DNA of 64,000 nt from CAKZNE01 sp002695025. GTDB lineage: Bacteria > Bacteroidota > Bacteroidia > Flavobacteriales > Schleiferiaceae. A program made the translations under genes and the position numbers. The notes under the pieces are model-generated. The model saw nothing but the letters and a program-made list of their open reading frames with translations, was not told the DNA's origin and did no database searches. Of this stretch, positions 27,501 through 34,137 are shown piece after piece. Numbering within the stretch: the first letter of the stretch is position 1; each line of letters starts with the position of its first letter. The DNA is taken from NCBI GenBank assembly GCA_913043285.1, contig CAJWML010000002.1:343168-407167 (forward strand), given 5' to 3'.

Positions 27501-30500
27501 GATGACATTGCCCTGGGTGGTCTAAGTGTACCTCAGGAGATTGAGGACTTGTACGTGAGGTTCCACGGAAACGGTAGCTCTGTGGTAGGTTTGTTTAATG
27601 ATGGAACTATGGATAAATATGATGTGTTCCGTTCAGCGTATCTCTTCTACCGTGACCTTGGATTTTATGCGGAGTTTAAAGGCAACTGCTCTGGTCTGCC
27701 TTTTGAGAATGGTGATGAAGTGCCTGGTCTTGAACCGGATGTATATGGAGATGAATTTCACGAATACAAGATTCGTTTTCCACGAAAACCTATAATGGAT
27801 GCTTACCTCGATAATGGGGTAGAAGGACTACAGATGTTGGCTTATGATGCTTATAACTCTGCGAGTCCTCCGGAAGTAAGTCCTTATGATAAGGAATGTG
27901 TGTGTACTCAGGTAAACACTTTTCTCATCCAGAATGGTTATATCGCACCAGGTGAGTCTATTGCTGACCTTACCGTAACCAGTAGTATAGCTACGGAGCT
28001 TTCTCAACGCTTCGGTATGACCATAACTGTATCCAACATTAGCGCCTGGAAAAGTGAATGCTCAAGTTCAGGTGTTGGAGAAGGAATAAAGCCGTTGTTA
28101 AAAGACCAGAATTTTCCCGTAGCCTGGCTATGTGGAACCATTGGTAGCAAAGATTGTAGTTGTGCCCAATTGTTAAACCTGATTAATTCTGCCCTGGAGG
28201 AACCCGTATCCACTTTGGAAGAAGTTAATATCGATGAGGCGCTGGTGGCACATTTGCAAGTAGAATTTGGTGACAACAGTATTACCGAAGGGGATATCGC
28301 GGCCTGGATTGACAATTGTATTCAAGAGAACGGTTCCTTATTATCGGCTGTAAATATGGTTTACTCCAATAATTATCCACCCACCCTTTTCTGTTATTCC
28401 GAAGCATCCAAGACCTGCACTTGTGATGAAATTGTATCCTTTGCCATAGCCCATAATGCCCTGAGCGAAAGTGATGGTGGTGGTGGGATGCTCCAGGACG
28501 CTGATCCTTCTATGATAGTGGATGCATTGCAGATGGAGGGCTATAACGATATCACCGAAACAGATGTGCTTACCTGGGCTGATGCCTGCAGTGATAATAA
28601 TACATATAGCCTGAATGAACTGATCATTTATCACAAATTACCTCACTTATTCGTATGTCTTGACTCTGAGGTTAGTGACCTGGATCCAGGGAGCAATGAT
28701 ATTTGTGATGCAGTACAGGCACAAAATCTTCTGAAATGGCAGGAAGAAGTCAACAGGCTGGCAGATTCACTGGCCGATGTTTATCTGGCTTTATATTACC
28801 AGTACGCTATAAGTAACGTCAATGAAACCTTTACGGACAGTTATTCCCTCAATGAGTATCACTATACGTTATTTTATTATGACCAGGCCGGGAATTTGGT
28901 TAGTACGGTTCCTCCTTTAGGAGTACAAATCCTGGATCAGTCTCAGCAGAATGCCGCAAATGCTTTCCGTAAAAATGGTACAGGAAGTTTTGTGCATCCA
29001 ACACATACTTATAAAACCTTCTATAATTATAACAGCCTGGGCAATCTCACCTGGCAAAAGTCACCGGATGCTGGAGAAACCTATTATTGGTATGATAACT
29101 TAGGAAGGGTTATTCTGTCTCAGAATGATGAACAGGCTCTTAGTAATCAATACTCCTATAGTATTTATGATGCGTTGGGCCGCGTGTCTGAGAGTGGGCA
29201 GATTGATAAATCGGGATATACTTTTTCCGGAACGGGAACCGTATATGAGCAACTTTACGAGATATGCGCTACACCAGCCACTTTTCAAAGCTTTATAGCC
29301 AGTGGCAACAGGGATCAGATAACCTTTAATTATTATGACAATGTTATATCCAGTTACATCAGTCTTAACTTTGGTGGTTCCGGTCCCCGTTTTCTGAAAA
29401 ACCGGGTAGCCTCGTCCCTATATATCCCTGGTCCCATAAGTGGGGCGCCTTATGCCCACAATCCCGTATCAGGTACTCTTAACAATTACCTGAATGGCTA
29501 CCATAATGCTATCCATTACAGCTATGATATTCATGGAAACGTAGAAACCGTGTTGCGTGATATAGTGGAGCTTAGCCGAAATGGAGGGCGGCTTTTCCGG
29601 ATAGATTATGAATATGACATTCTCACCGGAAATGTAAACCAGGTAGCTTATCAGCCGGGTTTATGGGATTGTTTCTATCAACGCTATTTCTATGATGCCG
29701 AAAACAAGCTTACTGAAGTGCAAAGTAGCCGGGATGGGGAAATATGGGATAATGATGCTAAATATTTTTACTATCCGCACGGACCGATATCTCGTACTGA
29801 AATAGGAGGGGAGCAGAAGGTGCAGGGTCAGGATTACGCATACACCATAATGTCATGGCTTAAAGGTGTGAATAGTGATGTACTGGACGAAAACCGCGAT
29901 ATGGGAAAAGACGGTAATGAGAATATAAGTAGTAACCTGAATAAGCGATTTGGGCAAGATGCCATGGGTTATAGTCTCCACTTTTTCAATAATGATGGCC
30001 TGGCAGCAAAAGATTATAAATCTGTTGGAAGTACAAATTTTCTTCTCGGTCTTAATCAGTCCAACTATAGTACTTTAGGTAAACCTCTGTATAATGGTAA
30101 TATCTCACGGGTAAATACGGCTCTTAAGGATAACAATGAAAATGAGATCCCGGTAAACGGCATGGCTTATTACTATGACCAGCTCAACCGTTTAAAAAGA
30201 GGGCGCTCCTTTTTAGGTAATCCTGATCAGCTTAGGGCTGATGGTGACTTTTCTTCTACCTCGCCCTCGGCCAAATATAAAACCCTGTTCACTTATGATT
30301 TTAACGGTAATATTAAAGAGCTGGATCGTTTTGATGAAAGTGGAACCCAGATGGATGACCTGACCTATACCTATGATGTAGGTAATGAAAAGAATCAACT
30401 GTTGCGGGTTCAGGACCTGGCCGGTTTTCATAATAAAGGTGATCTTTCCACCCAGGCCGCAAATAATTACGATTACAATGAAATTGGAAATCTGATCCGT

Positions 30501-32522
30501 GATGATGCAGAAAACATTACCAATATTGAGTGGACAGTAGATGGTAAAATCAAGGCTATACAATACAGCAGTACTAAACCTGATTTGGAATTCCAGTATG
30601 ATCCGCAGGGAAACAGGATTATGAAAATCCTGAAAACCAAGACGGGTACTACCATAAATAATGCTAATTACTGGGAATATTACCACTATATAAATGATGC
30701 TGCCGGAAACCCGTTAGCTATCTACAAAGAGAGCTTTATCAACGGTAGCTGCCTTAGTAGTAAGCTGGAAATAGAAGATATGCCTATTTATGGTTCTTCA
30801 CGTATGGGAACCTTTTCAAAACCCGGTGTTAAACGGCAAAATAACTTCACCGCTTCATATACTTCAGGTGGGTATTTCACCAATGTAGACCCCAATCCGT
30901 CAGGAGGATGTTCCAATGTTTTTTGGTCGTTTATCGGAAATTACACGGTAACACCGGGAACTCAAACTCTTGGGAATAAAAACTATGAATTAAAAAATCA
31001 CCTGGGTAACGTCCTGAGTACCGTCAGTGACCGTAAATTCTGGTCCCCGGTTGAAGTGCAATCCGAATGGTTATCTGAAGATTATGAAGAAGATCCACGT
31101 ACATGGGATCCTCTTCGTAATGCCTGGTGGGAAGTAATGGACGGTAAAATGCTTCTTGATTTTCGTGAGCCGGAGGATGGTATTACACGTGTGCTGGAAG
31201 GTTTGAATGAAGGGTGTACCTATGAGATTTGTTTTGACCTAAGTTCTTATGAAGAGCAGTATCCGGAACTTGTAATCATGATCAATGATGAGGAGTATCC
31301 TTTATCTATAGGTGAAACCAATTGCTTTACAATTTCAGAAACTTCTGAGGTGAACCTTCAGATTCTGTTGATGGGTGAGGGCGGCCATGTATGGCTGGAT
31401 AATTTCACTGTACATAGTACATGTTGGGAATACAGGCTGATTACAGATGTTCTTTCCACCAATGATTACTATCCTTTTGGGATGATGATGCCAGGACGTA
31501 AGTACGGAAACGGTGACTATCGCTATGGCTTTGTGGGGATGGAAACGGATCCGGAGCTTAAGGGAATGGGAAACAGCTACGACTTTGGTGCCCGTATATA
31601 TGACCCGAGAATTGCAAGGTTTTTATCCGTAGATCCCTTGTACAGTAATTCCAGGAACTTCAGTCTTTCGCCTTACCACTATGGCCTTAACAGTCCTCTT
31701 ACTGTTGTGGATGAAGAAGGCGAACTGTGGAATATCGTGGCCGGTTTGGCCGCAGGTATTGTAACCGCTGCTATAACTGCTGCCATACTGGATAGGGATG
31801 ATCCTATGTATTGGGAAAAAGTAACTGCAGCAGGTGTTGGAACAGCCGTAGGTGTTGCTACCTTTGGAGCAGCAGCTCCGGCTGCCCTCACAGCTTTAGG
31901 CGGCGCCAGTGCCATAGGATCAGCTTCAGCCACTATGGTAGTGGGAGGTATTGGTATTGCCACTACTATTGAAGGTGCTATTGTAAGCCAGGTTATGCTG
32001 GTGGAAATGGGAGCGCAGGAGAGCATTGACGGGAACCAGGTGTTGATAGAAGGAGCATTTTCCATTCCAGGAGCCTTACTAGGTGGGGCTGGCTCCAAAG
32101 TTACAAGTAAGCTTGTGAAGCCAGCGTTTTCTAAAATGAACGATAAGATCGTGAAAAAAACAGCACGAGAGGCATGGCAAACATATAAAGACGCAAGACG
32201 AGAACTGGCTAAGAGAATTAAAAAGGATTTAGGAGTTAGCAGAAAACAAGCGGATATTATCGCTGATGATATTGCGCGGAAGGCCCAGGAATCGGTTAAT
32301 GCTGAAGCGCAATTCAGAATAAGGTTAAGGGACGAAGTGGTGGAGACAACAATATCCACTTCAGCACAGGCCCCAGTCATGGTGGTTACTTCAGCTGTGA
32401 GTTCGGATGCAGGTACAGGTGAAAACACCAATACCGAAAGTGAGAATGATGAAGAAGATGCTCTGCAAGGTGACCCGTTAAATGAAGTACAATTTGAAAT
32501 AAGAGAGTATGAAAAAAGATAG
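24555..32522 (+). CDS. Giant Rhs-repeat core protein with variable C-terminal tail
   Basis: 2655 residues with a Sec signal peptide (about 1-22). The N-terminal third is beta-rich with a fibronectin-like segment. Residues 1113-1370 hold three cysteine repeats. YD repeats run from about 1480 to 2030 (YSIYDALGRV, YSYDIHGNVE, YYYDQLNRL, FTYDFNGNI). A jelly-roll insert (about 2175-2295) follows LKNHLGNVLSTV. The Rhs-associated core is at about 2303-2390 (DYYPFGM, YDFGARIYDPRIARFLSVDP, YHYGLNSP). After it comes a Gly/Ala-rich hydrophobic stretch (about 2392-2515), a charged helical region and an acidic tail. In polymorphic toxins this tail is the effector; its activity here is not recognised. Arginine codons in the tail are mostly AGA/AGG, unlike the body. 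Confidence 0.9.
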   Translation: MKTLHKLLLIVAFIGFLQSADGAKETSVGILKAPQINSSNGLNTKDQYYDYMVANPSGSATPWTQQFCIKGSKGIVSLEIDSDGDYLGNTWWVKVPYSVTFYNAGGTVAATESGTLEVRYDQGSKITDLKDYVVYEPVSGASNQFLRAVVGIGSVTKSSNLASIPSNVLLKMELEVERQYTLGSSSPVVTVSNYSTLTATNYGLGYTGSLDYLLLNWSYLQGAEYYDLEYLFVDIGSKDETDAFDYDFRNATRVNLSENRYKLPLAYPKGWILYRVRGVGYDCNGNHTYGTWSSYSSGSATGVLRTSATNFPLVPSGTGQAQIVGWHGTEGALNWLHQTQFGEGAKRNSSLTFFDGSNRSRQSLLELSTSSRLIASQTLYDFQGRPAVDVLPVPIDHNGLKYYGPLNYYSSGTPFGRNHFDLNLGYPAMNSTYGNGAAKYYSPSNPDATDPTLANLPNAEGYPYIQKRFLNDGTNRLKAKSSPGPNHKINSNHELRVMYGTPGSQNELDRLFGNNVGYAEYYTKEIITDANGVGAVVYKDMAGRVIATGLAGGSNPNLSDVDFAPAADAISANMLNNTLSLNQELITKKKFLISSNRTDTYTYTFPAISFSPSGSTNPCLSGFTSKPVKFDLSIQIYDEDGQPIGLGGNFANGVELTNLTSGQYNSASISFSGGFSPGTYTLVKKLSINQAAAESYRNQVKAHIINNAASCGLVDPVSQADCSCSSLCAQAVIYDQGWRIAGLDGTFPSMNDAIAACEELCENPLEEDGPRDECDMLREAMLLDVSPDGQYFDNLPYKFTRNSNGVLEENNPGQNGYNPDEWLETLPFETLVFIGGNNSTVDVSLENIRSLWEDSFAETLLPYHPEYCALQFYCDQVCLDPPSPMDLDGKDYNYIMLHQTVYNPLNLNQVTSTADPSQYQPHPKRSGSGFTLYGTNPELDHALIIGCGGNSTIASDVEEYLRNYLDFGSGNIHSIWYFLEDPDDIALGGLSVPQEIEDLYVRFHGNGSSVVGLFNDGTMDKYDVFRSAYLFYRDLGFYAEFKGNCSGLPFENGDEVPGLEPDVYGDEFHEYKIRFPRKPIMDAYLDNGVEGLQMLAYDAYNSASPPEVSPYDKECVCTQVNTFLIQNGYIAPGESIADLTVTSSIATELSQRFGMTITVSNISAWKSECSSSGVGEGIKPLLKDQNFPVAWLCGTIGSKDCSCAQLLNLINSALEEPVSTLEEVNIDEALVAHLQVEFGDNSITEGDIAAWIDNCIQENGSLLSAVNMVYSNNYPPTLFCYSEASKTCTCDEIVSFAIAHNALSESDGGGGMLQDADPSMIVDALQMEGYNDITETDVLTWADACSDNNTYSLNELIIYHKLPHLFVCLDSEVSDLDPGSNDICDAVQAQNLLKWQEEVNRLADSLADVYLALYYQYAISNVNETFTDSYSLNEYHYTLFYYDQAGNLVSTVPPLGVQILDQSQQNAANAFRKNGTGSFVHPTHTYKTFYNYNSLGNLTWQKSPDAGETYYWYDNLGRVILSQNDEQALSNQYSYSIYDALGRVSESGQIDKSGYTFSGTGTVYEQLYEICATPATFQSFIASGNRDQITFNYYDNVISSYISLNFGGSGPRFLKNRVASSLYIPGPISGAPYAHNPVSGTLNNYLNGYHNAIHYSYDIHGNVETVLRDIVELSRNGGRLFRIDYEYDILTGNVNQVAYQPGLWDCFYQRYFYDAENKLTEVQSSRDGEIWDNDAKYFYYPHGPISRTEIGGEQKVQGQDYAYTIMSWLKGVNSDVLDENRDMGKDGNENISSNLNKRFGQDAMGYSLHFFNNDGLAAKDYKSVGSTNFLLGLNQSNYSTLGKPLYNGNISRVNTALKDNNENEIPVNGMAYYYDQLNRLKRGRSFLGNPDQLRADGDFSSTSPSAKYKTLFTYDFNGNIKELDRFDESGTQMDDLTYTYDVGNEKNQLLRVQDLAGFHNKGDLSTQAANNYDYNEIGNLIRDDAENITNIEWTVDGKIKAIQYSSTKPDLEFQYDPQGNRIMKILKTKTGTTINNANYWEYYHYINDAAGNPLAIYKESFINGSCLSSKLEIEDMPIYGSSRMGTFSKPGVKRQNNFTASYTSGGYFTNVDPNPSGGCSNVFWSFIGNYTVTPGTQTLGNKNYELKNHLGNVLSTVSDRKFWSPVEVQSEWLSEDYEEDPRTWDPLRNAWWEVMDGKMLLDFREPEDGITRVLEGLNEGCTYEICFDLSSYEEQYPELVIMINDEEYPLSIGETNCFTISETSEVNLQILLMGEGGHVWLDNFTVHSTCWEYRLITDVLSTNDYYPFGMMMPGRKYGNGDYRYGFVGMETDPELKGMGNSYDFGARIYDPRIARFLSVDPLYSNSRNFSLSPYHYGLNSPLTVVDEEGELWNIVAGLAAGIVTAAITAAILDRDDPMYWEKVTAAGVGTAVGVATFGAAAPAALTALGGASAIGSASATMVVGGIGIATTIEGAIVSQVMLVEMGAQESIDGNQVLIEGAFSIPGALLGGAGSKVTSKLVKPAFSKMNDKIVKKTAREAWQTYKDARRELAKRIKKDLGVSRKQADIIADDIARKAQESVNAEAQFRIRLRDEVVETTISTSAQAPVMVVTSAVSSDAGTGENTNTESENDEEDALQGDPLNEVQFEIREYEKR
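27891..28664 (+). repeat. Three tandem ~86-residue cysteine repeats inside the Rhs core protein
   Basis: Residues 1113-1198, 1199-1285 and 1286-1370 of the giant protein are repeats of 85-87 residues. Each begins Lys-x-Cys-x-Cys (KECVC, KDCSC, KTCTC), then has a helical stretch, an IT..D(I/V)..W...C motif, and closes with P followed by a hydrophobic run ending in Cys. Four cysteines per unit would allow two disulfides. DNA identity between units is low, so the repeat is old and held by selection. Confidence 0.8.
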
Positions 32523-32916
32523 TTTTAACGAAAAAATAATTTACATTATCCCCGGTATATTAATTGCAGTTTTTATAGTGTATTTCACAGTTTCAGTAAA
32601 GGATACTCCTAAACAGCAAACCGGGAAAACGGATAATCATCAAACTATGACTGAGTTCAACTCTGAATGGCTTACTGCTGATACATGGTGGAATGATCCT
32701 GAACAAGTGGCTTTAGACTTCTATGAGGATAATACAGGGTTTTTAGTCCGGGGAACGGAACGTATAGAAATTACGTATCAGGTAAACAACGGAGTACTAA
32801 CGGCTACTAAAGCGGAAAGCGATGAGGTGTTGATAAGCGGTAATATTGTAAGTGTAACTGAAGAGTCTCTCACCCTGAAGACCTCCGGTAAAGAAATTAT
32901 CTTCACCCATTACTAA
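32509..32916 (+). CDS. Small membrane-anchored protein, possible immunity partner
   Basis: A 135-residue protein with one N-terminal membrane span (about residues 9-28, IIYIIPGILIAVFIVYFTV) and a polar linker. A C-terminal domain of about 85 residues has alternating strands (GFLVRGTERIEITYQV, SLTLKTSGKEIIFTHY), similar in pattern to lipocalin-like barrels. It overlaps the 3' end of the Rhs gene by 14 bp, the place where immunity genes of polymorphic toxins lie. The anchor would place the domain in the periplasm. Immunity is inferred from position alone; an assembly or anchoring factor is an alternative. Confidence 0.72.
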   Translation: MKKDSFNEKIIYIIPGILIAVFIVYFTVSVKDTPKQQTGKTDNHQTMTEFNSEWLTADTWWNDPEQVALDFYEDNTGFLVRGTERIEITYQVNNGVLTATKAESDEVLISGNIVSVTEESLTLKTSGKEIIFTHY

Positions 32917-32949
32917 AAAGTATGGGGGCTTAAGCGAAACTTGTTTTTG

Positions 32950-32957
32950 TACATTTG
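32950..32957 (+). promoter_or_regulatory. -7 promoter box for the patatin gene
   Basis: TACATTTG is an exact TAnnTTTG match 19 bases before the ATG at 32977. It shows that a longer frame opening at a TTG at 32941 would start inside the promoter, so the ATG is preferred. The patatin gene therefore probably has its own promoter apart from the Rhs operon. Confidence 0.5.
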
Positions 32958-32976
32958 GTATAAACCAAACCAAACT

Positions 32977-34035
32977 ATGAAAAGAAAGATTCGCATTCTC
33001 TCCATTGACGGAGGGGGGATCCGCGGTATCATCCCGGGTATGATCCTCGTATCCTTAGAAAAGAAACTCCAGGAAAAAACCGGTAACCCCAACGCTCGTA
33101 TCCCTGACTTTTTTGATTTTGTGGCCGGTACCAGTACCGGTGGTATTCTTGGCTGTGCACTTTTTTATCCTGAAAGCGCAGGTGGCACCAAAGCCCGATA
33201 TCAAGCCATGGATGCGGTAAACCTGTACCTGAAAAATGGCAGCATGATCTTTAAGCGTACCTTCTGGCATAATGTGAAATCGCTATGGGGTATACTGAGT
33301 TATAAATTCCCTACCACCAATCTTGAAAAAGCCCTGGAGCAGTATTTGGGAGAAGAGCGTTTATCATCCCTGTTAAAACCTAGTGCTATCAGTTCCTATT
33401 ATATAGCCGATGCTCAGCCTTTCTTCTTTAAACAGCACCTTGCTAAAAAGGATATGGATTATGATTACCTGATCAAGGACGTGGCCCGGGGAACCTCAGC
33501 GGCACCTACTTATTTTGAAAGTGCGGATGTAAAATCATTGGCCAATAATACCTATACCCTTATTGACGGAGGTGTATACGTGAACAACCCGGCTTTGTGT
33601 GCTTATGCCGAAACCCGCACCATGACCTTTGAGCAACTTTGTCCGGAGGTGGGAGACGAACTGAAAGCTAAAAGGCCTACGGCAGATGATATGGTGATAT
33701 TTTCACTGGGAACGGCCAGTAGCGCCCAGAAGTATAGCTATAAGGAGATCAAGAACTGGGGTATCGTTAGCTGGATCAAGCCACTCATTGGGGTTATGAT
33801 GTCCGGGGTGTCCCAAAACGTGGATTACCAATTGCGTGAGATCTTTAAAACTACGCCAACCCCACATCATTATCTGCGTATTGAGCCGAACATATACAGC
33901 GCCAATCCGGCTATGGATGACGGTAGCCCAGGTAATTTACAAAAGCTTAAAGAGGCCGGGGAAAAAAACGCGCAAGTGTACGATAGGGAGCTGGATCGGA
34001 TGGCCGACTTATTGATTGAGAATAATGGGAAATAA
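32977..34035 (+). CDS. Patatin-like phospholipase
   Basis: This 352-residue protein has no signal peptide. Patatin signatures are in order: oxyanion-hole loop DGGGIRGI near residue 10, nucleophile elbow GTSTGG (Gly-x-Ser-x-Gly) near 48, and the catalytic-dyad Asp in DGGVYVNNPA near 205. Patatins are Ser-Asp acyl hydrolases acting on phospholipids. The length suits the cellular patatin family found in plants and bacteria; some related members are cyclic-nucleotide-activated anti-phage or secreted effectors. No sensor or CD-NTase gene is nearby, so a defence role is not supported. Start chosen at ATG 32977 because of the promoter just upstream. Confidence 0.92.
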   Translation: MKRKIRILSIDGGGIRGIIPGMILVSLEKKLQEKTGNPNARIPDFFDFVAGTSTGGILGCALFYPESAGGTKARYQAMDAVNLYLKNGSMIFKRTFWHNVKSLWGILSYKFPTTNLEKALEQYLGEERLSSLLKPSAISSYYIADAQPFFFKQHLAKKDMDYDYLIKDVARGTSAAPTYFESADVKSLANNTYTLIDGGVYVNNPALCAYAETRTMTFEQLCPEVGDELKAKRPTADDMVIFSLGTASSAQKYSYKEIKNWGIVSWIKPLIGVMMSGVSQNVDYQLREIFKTTPTPHHYLRIEPNIYSANPAMDDGSPGNLQKLKEAGEKNAQVYDRELDRMADLLIENNGK

Positions 34036-34137
34036 TCTATTAAATGGAATTATTCCCAAAAAGAGACTATCAATATAAGAATGATCATTGATTTTCAATT
34101 ATTTAAATACGGGCACTAAATTAGAAATAGGTATGGC

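Noticed and set aside
31679..32431. Long minus-strand open frame (250 codons) antisense to the Rhs tail
   Set aside because: It mirrors the Gly/Ala-rich stretch of the Rhs gene. The translation is low-complexity Ala/Ser/Thr/Pro and the plus-strand frame is clearly the real one.
32977..34035. Patatin gene as a CBASS-type defence effector
   Set aside because: No CD-NTase or ancillary gene is nearby, and the gene has its own promoter beside a sensor kinase.
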